A stretch of DNA of 10,731 bases. Source: Alphaproteobacteria bacterium. GTDB taxonomy: Bacteria; Pseudomonadota; Alphaproteobacteria; Rs-D84. Numbering within the stretch: position 1 is the stretch's first letter; each line of letters opens with the position of its first letter. The DNA is taken from NCBI GenBank assembly GCA_009785765.1, contig WQVP01000005.1:1-10731 (forward strand), in the 5' to 3' direction. The notes below the pieces were generated by a model that saw only the letters and a program-made list of their open reading frames with translations, made no database searches and was not told the DNA's origin. Positions 1 through 6,092 of this stretch are shown piece after piece. Position numbers and translations under genes: made by a program.

Positions 1-2275
1 CGCCACCGCCACCACCACCAGTGCCCGCAGGGGTATATGCAAGAGCTGCCACGCATGCATCGCCAGTTTCTCGGCCGCCTCTGGCAACCCAGACCTGACA
101 CATAAATTGATCTGATGCGCCTGGTGATACGCTTATATTTCCTTGGCCAACCGATACGCATGTTTGGGCCAGCGCACGGCAAGCATGCATCGTAACATTA
201 TGTAATTCGCTTCCTTGGCCGGTGTTAAAGCCACTCATCGCTTGGTTTTGCTGCAAGCATGAATGAACATCTTGGAAACATGTTTCGGCAAAGTTTGTTA
301 TAACTCTGTCTTGGCCGGCGCGTATTTGCATTAATGCGCGGGATAAGAAATCACGAACAACCGGATTATTTGTTGCATAAGTGCGGTTGGCGGTCGTGCG
401 TGTTATCATTTGACATCTGTTCATAACGTTTGCACACATACCATGCGCACGGCCATATGCATCAATGGTTCCGATGCGATTCATTATAAATTCTATCATC
501 GCTATGGCGTGTGGCCCTGTGTACATATTATTTGTTTGATTCCAACGAATGCTTGACATACTGTTATTAATTGCATCTCCAAGAGTATTCTGAGTCGTCA
601 CGTTCGCAACAGTTCTAGAACCCCATGGGTTAAGGGATACGCCGGTGGTTGTGGCTGTACCAGTGCTTGCCCATGATATATATAAACCTGTTGCGTCGGC
701 TGCGTTGGCTGTATTACCAGGCATTGAACCTGGGACCAGTCTTCCAGCGACTATGAAACGACCGGTTGGGTCAAGACAGTTTTCAAAATCACGTCCGCAT
801 ACAAATTCGTTTTGCATACATTGATCAAGCGCTTGGATACATCCACGTGCATCAAATTGGTTTGCATTTTGATGAACTTGAAGACGAGCCATACGAAGTA
901 CGTTTTGCGCATTTACAACTGTGCGGCGCATATTCATATTTGCCTCGTTCAATTCACGTTCAAAAATAACGCACTGTCTGTCAATCTCCATATCATAATG
1001 TCCGGTGATAAGATTTACGTTAACGCCTTGTCTGCGGCAATCATCCAATATGCTGCGGCATCTTTGTTGTGCGCTGCGAAATAATTCTTCGCCACGCTGA
1101 CGTACAATATTTCCTTGGGTTTGGTTTCCGCCCAATAATCCCATAAAGTCCATGGACCCGAATAAATCACCGCCGGTTTGCATATTTTGAAGCATGCTTC
1201 CGAAATCCAAAAGATTCAAAGCACCACCTTGGGCGGCGCCAGTATTAACGTCTGTACGCACATCCAACACCATGCCTTGGATTCTGTTAAGATCGGATCT
1301 AAGCTGTGATGTATCTTGTGCGTTAAGACCCATGCCCATTGCAATCTCTGCCTCTGTTTGTGAAAACAGCGCTGTGACCTCGTCCGCTGAAAGCCCAAGG
1401 TATTGAATTGCTATGGCAACTTGTTGTAATTCATCCGTAACATTACGTAGTGCTTGTTGTACCTCTACATATTGTTGAACATTCGCAGAGCAAGCGCATC
1501 TTCCCATTGCATCATCAACGACCGCACAAAATCCGTCCATACAGTTCATATATGCCGCACGACAAAAATCTGTTAATGCGGCCAATTCTTCCATAGATGG
1601 TCCCGCTTGGTTTGTCGCCGGTGTTAAAGGAGATGCTATTTCAAACGGACTTGTGACCGCTGAACGTGCAATCGGTGTACGAGGCGTTGCGGCACGATCA
1701 ATATTTGGAGTTACATGCAAAGATGGTGTTGCAGTGGCTGCACGTGCGGCAACTGCGCCGCCTTGCATTGGCGCTGTGGTTTGAACTGCGGCACGCGATA
1801 CTGTGCCTGCACGCTGTGCAGCGACCGTGCCTTGTTGTTGGACGCCTGTGCGGGACGCCGGTGTTATAACACGCGAAGGTGTATCTGCCGCGCGGACGAC
1901 ATTGGCTTGGCCTGCAACAGTTGGTGCAACTGCGGCTCTGGTTGTTGCAACATTACGCTGTGCAACTGTGCGGTTTGCATCTGGTGCGGCGCCAACTCCG
2001 GCACGTTGTACGGGTTGTACGCCTCTGGTCGCAACGGCGGCACGCTGGGCCGCAACGGCTGGCTGCGTCGCCACAACAGGTTGTACGGGCTGTGCAGCTT
2101 GGGCGGGCGCTTGCGCTGCTAATTGTGCCTGTGCTTGCGCTTCGCGCCATGCTTGGAATTCGGCCTGTTCTGCGGCCTCGGCCGCCCATTGGTCAAGAAC
2201 GAATTGCGGTATATTTTCCGCATTGGCGCCCACAACCAAAACCATTCCAAACAAAACAATAAAAATCCGTTTCAT
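1..2275 (-). CDS. Large exported CX6C-rich protein of unknown function (3' end beyond window)
   Basis: An open frame without a stop runs from the ATG at 2275 to the left edge, giving 758 residues and no C-terminus. AAGGAAAGGAA lies just upstream as a strong ribosome binding site. Residues 1-19 form a signal peptide (KR, then a hydrophobic core, then ANA before Glu20), so export to the periplasm or surface is likely. Residues about 30-225 are low-complexity, rich in Ala, Gln, Val, Arg, Thr and Pro, with recurring AAQR and QPV words. From residue 236 cysteines appear, mostly as pairs seven residues apart: 238/245, 406/413, 479/486/493/500, 614/621, 666/673 and 699/706, with extra ones at 250, 260, 262, 435, 726 and 741. 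This suggests disulfide-bonded helical pairs. The visible end is a run of glycines, probably a linker. I recognise no family. GC-rich codons in the low-complexity part create long antisense frames that are not genes. Confidence 0.85.
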   Translation of the reverse strand, partial: MKRIFIVLFGMVLVVGANAENIPQFVLDQWAAEAAEQAEFQAWREAQAQAQLAAQAPAQAAQPVQPVVATQPAVAAQRAAVATRGVQPVQRAGVGAAPDANRTVAQRNVATTRAAVAPTVAGQANVVRAADTPSRVITPASRTGVQQQGTVAAQRAGTVSRAAVQTTAPMQGGAVAARAATATPSLHVTPNIDRAATPRTPIARSAVTSPFEIASPLTPATNQAGPSMEELAALTDFCRAAYMNCMDGFCAVVDDAMGRCACSANVQQYVEVQQALRNVTDELQQVAIAIQYLGLSADEVTALFSQTEAEIAMGMGLNAQDTSQLRSDLNRIQGMVLDVRTDVNTGAAQGGALNLLDFGSMLQNMQTGGDLFGSMDFMGLLGGNQTQGNIVRQRGEELFRSAQQRCRSILDDCRRQGVNVNLITGHYDMEIDRQCVIFERELNEANMNMRRTVVNAQNVLRMARLQVHQNANQFDARGCIQALDQCMQNEFVCGRDFENCLDPTGRFIVAGRLVPGSMPGNTANAADATGLYISWASTGTATTTGVSLNPWGSRTVANVTTQNTLGDAINNSMSSIRWNQTNNMYTGPHAIAMIEFIMNRIGTIDAYGRAHGMCANVMNRCQMITRTTANRTYATNNPVVRDFLSRALMQIRAGQDRVITNFAETCFQDVHSCLQQNQAMSGFNTGQGSELHNVTMHACRALAQTCVSVGQGNISVSPGASDQFMCQVWVARGGRETGDACVAALAYTPAGTGGGGGG

Positions 2276-2291
2276 GAAAATTCCTTTCCTT

Positions 2292-2561
2292 GGCACAATA
2301 ATTAAAAATTCTTGCAAAGCACGGCGATAGAAAAATTTAAAAAAGAACAAGTGAGTTTTGCGACGGATGTATAAATATACATCCAAGCAAAAGTCCGACG
2401 TTATTTTTTAAATTTTTCATCGTCCTTTGGATGCGGATAAAATCGCTATCTGCTTTGTTAAGCCGTGCTTGATGTGTATTTACACACCTTCGCCGGCTTG
2501 CCTCGCATCTATGCGATTTTAATCCAGCACCGTGTTTGCAACAATCTTTAATTATTGTGCC
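2292..2561 (-). promoter_or_regulatory. 270-bp nested palindromic 5' leader element
   Basis: The two ends are near-perfect inverted repeats of about 33 bases (2292-2324 and 2530-2561), both reading GGCACAATAATTAAA inward. Inside are two further arms. Arm one pairs 2326-2348 with 2400-2421 (an AAAAATTTAAAAAA helix) and is capped by the perfect hairpin GGATGTATA-AA-TATACATCC at 2365-2384. Arm two pairs 2429-2446 with 2513-2525, then AAGCCG (2460-2465) with CGGCTT (2494-2499), and is capped by the near-palindrome GATGTGTATTTACACACC at 2471-2488. A TATAAT box just upstream puts the expected RNA start at the outer edge of the element, and the other edge abuts the ribosome binding site of the large exported protein gene. 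It could be a structured cis-acting RNA leader, or a MITE-like palindrome that landed there. The sequence alone does not decide. Confidence 0.65.
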
Positions 2562-2568
2562 TAATCTA

Positions 2569-2597
2569 ATTATATCATAAAAACAGAGATTTAAAAA
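2569..2597 (-). promoter_or_regulatory. Candidate sigma-70 promoter for the large exported protein gene
   Basis: On the minus strand a perfect TATAAT (2574-2569) follows a weak -35 TTTTTA (2597-2592) at 17 bp. The predicted start near 2562 coincides with the outer edge of the nested palindrome. The -35 is poor, so only the -10 is persuasive. Confidence 0.45.
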
Positions 2598-2612
2598 ACG
2601 AATAATCCACTA

Positions 2613-2646
2613 TAAAAAATCAAATTCCGCACCAGCGGAACTTTTT
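2613..2646. terminator. Bidirectional rho-independent terminator
   Basis: The hairpin TTCCGC-ACCA-GCGGAA (2625-2640) is followed on the plus strand by CTTTTT and on the minus strand by TTTGATTTTTT. The minus-strand reading would end transcripts coming from tig/lspA before the promoter of the large exported protein gene. The stem is only 6 bp. Confidence 0.7.
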
Positions 2647-2652
2647 ACAGAC

Positions 2653-2764
2653 AGGTTAAAATTGATTCAGGCGTGGTGAATGCGCCGTGGTTCGGGAGCA
2701 TAGTGTATACAAATACATGAGCGAGCGAACCACAAGCAAGCGCCCGCATCAATCAATTTTGCCT
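2653..2764. repeat. 112-bp interrupted palindromic element behind lspA
   Basis: The outer arms AAAATTGATT (2658-2667) and AATCAATTTT (2751-2760) are extended by AGG/CCT. Inside, GGCG pairs with CGCC (2670-2673 with 2741-2744) and GTGGTTCG with CGAACCAC (2687-2694 with 2726-2733). The apex GTATACAAATAC resembles the apices of the larger palindrome at 2292-2561. It begins one base after the lspA stop codon. It has no T-tract, so it is not a standard terminator. A REP- or MITE-like repeat, or a 3'-end RNA structure, fits. Confidence 0.6.
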
Positions 2765-2765
2765 A

Positions 2766-3299
2766 TTATTTTTTGCGCAGCAAAATAACAATATAAAGCA
2801 CAACACCAAAAACTATGAAAACATCCGCAAAATTAAATGCGGGCCAGTGAAATCCAGCATAATGAAAATCAAGAAAATCAATGACTGCGCCAAACCTTAT
2901 GCGGTCTATTAGATTTCCAATTGCGCCGCCCACAATTAATGCCAATGCTGCACGTTCCCACATGTTTTTTGACTGTACCATAAGATATGCGAAATACGCA
3001 GTTATCGCGCTTGTTATCGCAATTAATATCATCGGTGTATAAGAGCCAATTTCACGAAACATTGAAAACGACACGCCTGGATTCCATGTGAATACTATGT
3101 TGAAAAATGGTGTTATACGCTCCATCAAAAAGGCATACGGCGCCACTTCAAAAGCATTACCAAACAAAGGCACATTACCACGTGTAACCCATGACAACAT
3201 ATACCATTTGGTAAGCTGGTCAATTAACAGTGTCAGTGCCAGTGTCAGTGGAATAATAATTTTTGCAATAGAGTATTTTTTAATAAATATTTTTTTCAT
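2766..3299 (-). CDS. lspA: Lipoprotein signal peptidase (signal peptidase II)
   Basis: An inner-membrane aspartyl protease that removes the signal peptide from diacylglyceryl-modified prolipoproteins. The 177 residues match the usual family length, with about four transmembrane helices. Conserved boxes are visible: DQLTKW from Asp27, NPGVSFSMF at about 73-81, GNLIDRIRFGAVIDF (Asp132, Asp141) and FNFADVFIVFG (Asp159). By analogy with the solved LspA structures, Asp141 and Asp159 are the catalytic pair. The start ATG is preceded by a GAGAGGG ribosome binding site. It lies downstream of tig on the same strand, separated by 210 bp of palindromes, and no promoter of its own was recognised, so co-transcription with tig is possible. 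One transmembrane segment (LTLALTL) is coded by a short 6-bp-period repeat, CACTGR, at about 3227-3246. Confidence 0.96.
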   Translation of the reverse strand: MKKIFIKKYSIAKIIIPLTLALTLLIDQLTKWYMLSWVTRGNVPLFGNAFEVAPYAFLMERITPFFNIVFTWNPGVSFSMFREIGSYTPMILIAITSAITAYFAYLMVQSKNMWERAALALIVGGAIGNLIDRIRFGAVIDFLDFHYAGFHWPAFNFADVFIVFGVVLYIVILLRKK

Positions 3300-3319
3300 T
3301 TATACATCCCTCTCTGTTG

Positions 3320-3343
3320 TCCTCTCCTTCCTACGGGAGAGGA
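3320..3343. repeat. Short hairpin TCCTCTCC/GGAGAGGA
   Basis: The stem TCCTCTCC (3320-3327) pairs with GGAGAGGA (3336-3343). A hairpin of the same stem sequence stands at 3481-3507, so the two bracket the palindromes between lspA and tig. No T-tract follows on either strand. Confidence 0.6.
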
Positions 3344-3356
3344 AAGCGGCGGTTAA

Positions 3357-3432
3357 TGTAGGGGCGCATACATGCGCCCGTTTAATTTGTAATATGTTGA
3401 AAGTATGCGGGCGTATGCAATACGCCCCTACA
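3357..3432. repeat. TGTAGGGG-ended palindromic element, intergenic copy
   Basis: The ends TGTAGGGGCG (3357-3366) and CGCCCCTACA (3423-3432) are perfect inverted repeats. Inside are two side-by-side hairpins, GGGCGCA-TACA-TGCGCCC and GGGCGTAT-GCA-ATACGCCC. The same design (TGTAGGGG, hairpin, spacer, hairpin, CCCCTACA) recurs inside mutS at 10261-10320 with different hairpin sequences. This is a REP-like element of unknown function. Confidence 0.75.
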
Positions 3433-3443
3433 ACCCCTCACCA

Positions 3444-3507
3444 AGATATTCTATAACTCACTCCGTTCGTTAAGAATATCTATCCTCTCCCGCAAGGAGA
3501 GAGGATA
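3444..3507. repeat. Two adjacent hairpins behind tig
   Basis: AGATATTCT (3444-3452) pairs with AGAATATCT (3473-3481) around a loop containing CTCACTCCGTTCGTTA. Next to it TATCCTCTC (3481-3489) pairs with GAGAGGATA (3499-3507), ending two bases from the tig stop codon. There is no U-run, so attenuation or mRNA 3'-end protection is more likely than classical termination. Confidence 0.55.
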
Positions 3508-3509
3508 TC

Positions 3510-4781
3510 TTACTTCTGCTTAAACAAGTCATCTGCTTTAACTGGTTTGTCTTTTACATTGCACTTTCCAATCATTGCATCAAGCGCTTTTCTTTCAAAA
3601 AGCATACCACGAACCATTGATAATGCGTTTGGATTTTTATTATAAAATTCAAACACTTCTTGTGGGTTTGGATAGCGTGCGGCCTCTTCCCAAACTGCTT
3701 TTTGAAGGTCGCTATTTTCCACAGAAATATTATTCACACCGCCCCATTCAGCCAATATTAATCCCAATTTAACACGGCGTTCGGCGTCTTTGCGCTCTGC
3801 TTTTTCGTCAAACTTTTTGCCTTGTCTTTCGGATTCTTGTTTGGACATTTCAGCCTCTTGGGCAACCAAAGATTCCGGCAAATTAATTTTAACTTTGTCG
3901 GCAAGCATGTCCAATAAATCATTACGAGCATCACGCATTGATGCCTCTTCATATTGTTCTGATAATATTTTTTTGATATGCTCGGACAGTGCGGCAACAG
4001 ATTCTTGGCCAACTTCTTTGGCAAGTTCGTCTGTCATTTCTGGTAATTTTTGTTTTTTGATTTCGTGTATTTCCACTTCAAATCTTGCTTTGGCGCCGGC
4101 CAATTTATCGCTGTGATATTGTTTTGGGAATTCCACATTTACATCAAATTTATCGCCTTTTTTATGACCTGTGATTTGATCTTCAAAGCCCGGTATAAAT
4201 TGACCAGACCCAAGGTTTAAATGATGGCTCTTTGCTTCGCCGCCTTCAAATGCTTCTTTGCCGACGAATCCTTTGAAATCAATAACAACTGTGTCGCCAT
4301 TTTCAGCCTTTGCGCCGGCGTCTGCGACTTCATAAGTTGCACGAGCTTTTAACAAATTATCCATTGCTTTGGTGATTTCAGATTCTGGAACTTCTGCAAC
4401 TTTTTTTGTTATTGTAAATTTGGATAAATCAAGTGCTGGCAATGTTGGCAAAATATCAAATTCAATTGTGTACTCCAAATCACGGCCCAGTTCAAATTTC
4501 GGAACATCAGCCTTTGGCGCCGCCGCAAGACGAATTTTTTTATCCGCCACGTACGTATCCATATCTGTTTGTAATAATTTATCCACAGCCTCTGAAAGTG
4601 CGGCATTGCCGTATTTTTGGCGCAATGTTTCAATTGGCGCTTTGCCTGGACGAAAGCCTGGAATCTTTGCATCTTTGCCGTGTTTCAAAAGTATTTCATC
4701 TGATGCGCTTTCAATTTCAGCCGCTGTTAAAACGCCCGTTAATACATAATTTAAATCTTTGATTTTATCTTTTTTAATCAT
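3510..4781 (-). CDS. tig: Trigger factor (ribosome-associated chaperone, peptidyl-prolyl isomerase)
   Basis: Binds the ribosome at the peptide exit tunnel and shields nascent chains. The 423 residues fit the family. The N-terminal ribosome-binding domain carries the signature GFRPGK at 42-47, the FKBP-type isomerase domain spans about 155-245 (GDTVVIDFKGF, GSGQFIPGFEDQ), and the helical C-terminal arms follow. I chose the ATG at 4781 over an in-frame TTG seven codons upstream: MIKKDKIKD is a normal beginning, and AAGAGAG lies five bases before this ATG. A strong minus-strand promoter at 4858-4885 gives a leader of about 70 nt holding five heptads and a 14-nt block shared with rpsO. Alphaproteobacteria often have clpP/clpX next to tig; here lspA follows instead. 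Confidence 0.96.
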   Translation of the reverse strand: MIKKDKIKDLNYVLTGVLTAAEIESASDEILLKHGKDAKIPGFRPGKAPIETLRQKYGNAALSEAVDKLLQTDMDTYVADKKIRLAAAPKADVPKFELGRDLEYTIEFDILPTLPALDLSKFTITKKVAEVPESEITKAMDNLLKARATYEVADAGAKAENGDTVVIDFKGFVGKEAFEGGEAKSHHLNLGSGQFIPGFEDQITGHKKGDKFDVNVEFPKQYHSDKLAGAKARFEVEIHEIKKQKLPEMTDELAKEVGQESVAALSEHIKKILSEQYEEASMRDARNDLLDMLADKVKINLPESLVAQEAEMSKQESERQGKKFDEKAERKDAERRVKLGLILAEWGGVNNISVENSDLQKAVWEEAARYPNPQEVFEFYNKNPNALSMVRGMLFERKALDAMIGKCNVKDKPVKADDLFKQK

Positions 4782-4786
4782 TGTTA

Positions 4787-4800
4787 CTCTCTTCGTTCGC
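4787..4800 (-). promoter_or_regulatory. GCGAACGAAGAGAG leader block of tig
   Basis: This 14-nt block includes an AAGAGAG ribosome-binding-like stretch five bases before the tig ATG. An identical block stands six bases before the rpsO ATG at 9167-9180. Both follow a TTACTGG heptad array. Confidence 0.65.
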
Positions 4801-4835
4801 AACCAGTAACCAGTAATCAGTAACCAGCAACCAGT
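4801..4835. repeat. Heptad array in tig leader (AACCAGT x5)
   Basis: Five 7-bp units: AACCAGT, AACCAGT, AATCAGT, AACCAGC, AACCAGT. It is transcribed in the tig leader. The inverse orientation of the same unit occurs at 4954-4981 in the divergent gene, so both genes carry ACTGGTT in their sense strand. Confidence 0.9.
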
Positions 4836-4857
4836 TATTTGTTATATAACGGTCTGC

Positions 4858-4885
4858 ATTATAGATAAAATTATTATAATTTCAA
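4858..4885 (-). promoter_or_regulatory. Sigma-70 promoter of tig
   Basis: TTGAAA (4885-4880), 16 bp, then a perfect TATAAT (4863-4858) on the minus strand. The expected start near 4851 gives a 5' leader of about 70 nt ending at the tig ATG. Confidence 0.75.
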
Positions 4886-4897
4886 CCACTAAATCCC

Positions 4898-4927
4898 TTT
4901 ACTTTGATATATGTTTTTCGCTATTAT
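4898..4927 (+). promoter_or_regulatory. Weak candidate promoter, possibly for a leaderless carboxypeptidase mRNA
   Basis: TTTACT (4898-4903), 18 bp, then TATTAT (4922-4927). The start would fall at or very near the ATG at 4934, which lacks any recognisable ribosome binding site. Both hexamers are imperfect. Confidence 0.3.
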
Positions 4928-4933
4928 TTCCTT

Positions 4934-6016
4934 ATGAAAAAACTGTTAGTATTGATTACTGGTTACTGGTTACTGGTTACTTCTGCGCACAGCGCAGAGT
5001 TCAGGGCTGCCCTGGTCGCAGACATGGATACAGGCGAAGTTATATTTCAATCAAACGCAGATCTTCAAACTTATCCCGCATCTCTTACCAAAATAATGAC
5101 GATGTATTTGGCGTTTGATGCACTTCGTGCGGGGCGTCTTCGCCTTGATGATAGACTAATCGTATCACGTACAGCGGCGGCGGCGCCGCCTGTGCGTCTT
5201 GGCCTGGCCGCAGGGTCCACCATTTCTGTGGATGATGCACTTCGTGCAATTGCGGTTCATTCATCAAATGACGTGGCACGTGCATTGGCCGAAAATCTAC
5301 AAGGCGGACGTGAAACATCTTTTGCGCAAATGATGACGGACGTTGCACGTCAAATTGGATTAACGCAAACAAATTTTGAAAATGCATCAGGCCTTCCGAA
5401 TGACGACCATATGTCATCGGCACGTGATATGGCGCTTTTGGCGATGGCAACATGGCAACATTTTCCAGAGTTCCGTCATTATTTTGCGCTTCGCACCTTT
5501 ACATGGGAGGGCCGAACCCATACAAGCGGCAACAGACTTTTACGGTACTTTCCAGGTGCAACCGGAATGAAGACCGGCTTTACAAATGCCGCCAGGTTTT
5601 GTTTGGTGGGATCGGCCGAACGCAATGGGCGAAATCTTATGGTTGTTATTTTGGGTTCACCCGATCGTGATACCAGGCATCGTGTATCCGTACGTCTTTT
5701 GAATGCAGCGTTTGCAGGTGAATATATACCCCAGCCAACCGCAACCGTTCCGGCTCTACGCACAACCAGCCCCCAGCCACAGGCCACAGGCCCCGTGGCC
5801 ACAGGCCACACGGGCGTTCAATTTGGCGCATTCGGAAGTCGTGCGGCGGCGGACACACAAATAACACGTGTACGACAAATAACGGGATTATCCGCAGCCG
5901 CATCACAGTCTGGGAATCTTTGGCGGGTTCGTGCATCAGGAATTTCAGAGGCCGCCGCACAAAATGCATGCAATCAATTCCGGAGCGCCGGACATGAGTG
6001 TTTCATATTTAGGTAG
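4934..6016 (+). CDS. Penicillin-binding D-Ala-D-Ala carboxypeptidase with C-terminal SPOR domain
   Basis: A peptidase S11 family enzyme that trims the terminal D-Ala of peptidoglycan pentapeptides in the periplasm. Of 360 residues, 1-21 are a signal peptide, followed by the catalytic domain with the three expected motifs: S50-L-T-K53, S110-S-N112 and K213-T-G215. A proline-rich linker (about 265-292) leads to a SPOR-like domain (about 294-360, starting GVQFGAFGS), which in other proteins binds denuded glycan at the septum. The combination is typical of alphaproteobacterial DacF-type proteins. The start is the ATG at 4934; an in-frame TTG ten codons upstream would spoil the signal peptide. Heptad arrays code the hydrophobic core of the signal peptide (residues 7-16) and the linker (about 280-292). 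It appears to head a plus-strand operon with recR, rsmA and an MFS gene. Confidence 0.93.
   Translation: MKKLLVLITGYWLLVTSAHSAEFRAALVADMDTGEVIFQSNADLQTYPASLTKIMTMYLAFDALRAGRLRLDDRLIVSRTAAAAPPVRLGLAAGSTISVDDALRAIAVHSSNDVARALAENLQGGRETSFAQMMTDVARQIGLTQTNFENASGLPNDDHMSSARDMALLAMATWQHFPEFRHYFALRTFTWEGRTHTSGNRLLRYFPGATGMKTGFTNAARFCLVGSAERNGRNLMVVILGSPDRDTRHRVSVRLLNAAFAGEYIPQPTATVPALRTTSPQPQATGPVATGHTGVQFGAFGSRAAADTQITRVRQITGLSAAASQSGNLWRVRASGISEAAAQNACNQFRSAGHECFIFR
4954..4981. repeat. Heptad array coding a signal-peptide core (GGTTACT x4)
   Basis: Units GATTACT, GGTTACT, GGTTACT, GGTTACT. In frame they read LITGYWLLVT, the hydrophobic core of the carboxypeptidase signal peptide. This unit gives no stop in any phase of this strand. 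Confidence 0.9.
5774..5810. repeat. Heptad array in carboxypeptidase linker (CCACAGG type)
   Basis: Units CAGCCAC, AGGCCAC, AGGCCCC, then an eight-base unit and AGGCCAC. It includes the palindrome GGCCAC..GTGGCC. It codes a PQATGPVATGHTG linker between the peptidase and SPOR domains. Confidence 0.8.
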
Positions 6017-6035
6017 AAAGCAGAAGGTATAAGGT
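6015..6035. repeat. Heptad array at the carboxypeptidase stop codon
   Basis: AGAAAGC, AGAAGGT, ATAAGGT. It starts inside the TAG stop codon and is inverted relative to the array at 6045-6079, so the transcript could fold into a hairpin between the two genes. Confidence 0.75.
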
Positions 6036-6044
6036 AATTTTATC

Positions 6045-6079
6045 TTTACTTTCTACTTTATACTTTCTACCTTCTAATC
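6045..6079. repeat. Heptad array upstream of recR (TCTACTT type)
   Basis: TTTACTT, TCTACTT, TATACTT, TCTACCT, TCTAATC. It is complementary in type to 6015-6035 (ACCTTCT against AGAAGGT). Together the pair fills most of the 76-bp gap before recR, which has no other recognisable signal. Confidence 0.8.
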
Positions 6080-6092
6080 ACGAGCACGATAA

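Noticed and set aside
1803..2330. Long plus-strand open frames over the low-complexity part of the large exported protein gene
   Set aside because: They are antisense to a 758-codon frame with signal peptide and ribosome binding site, and their own sequences are Ala/Thr/Cys-rich strings without domains.
2276..2765. tRNA or small protein gene in the left intergenic region
   Set aside because: No cloverleaf with T-loop GTTCRA in the right place, and no open frame with ribosome binding site; the stretch is explained by palindromes, a promoter and a terminator.
3227..3250. 6-bp-period repeat in lspA (CACTGR)
   Set aside because: Short, single, in phase with codons and explained by alternating Leu/Thr/Ala codons in a membrane helix; not the 7-bp family.
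3444..3507. Rho-independent terminator for tig
   Set aside because: The stems are good, but no run of T follows on the minus strand.
4782..4802. TTG start for tig, seven codons upstream
   Set aside because: It would translate the leader block; the ATG at 4781 has a correctly spaced AAGAGAG and a normal trigger-factor N-terminus.
4904..4933. TTG start for the carboxypeptidase, ten codons upstream
   Set aside because: It would place aromatic and basic residues before an otherwise standard signal peptide beginning MKK.
5174..5195. GC-rich palindrome GGCGGCGCCGCC in the carboxypeptidase gene
   Set aside because: It codes a run of alanines and prolines and has no loop or neighbouring repeat; codon bias explains it.
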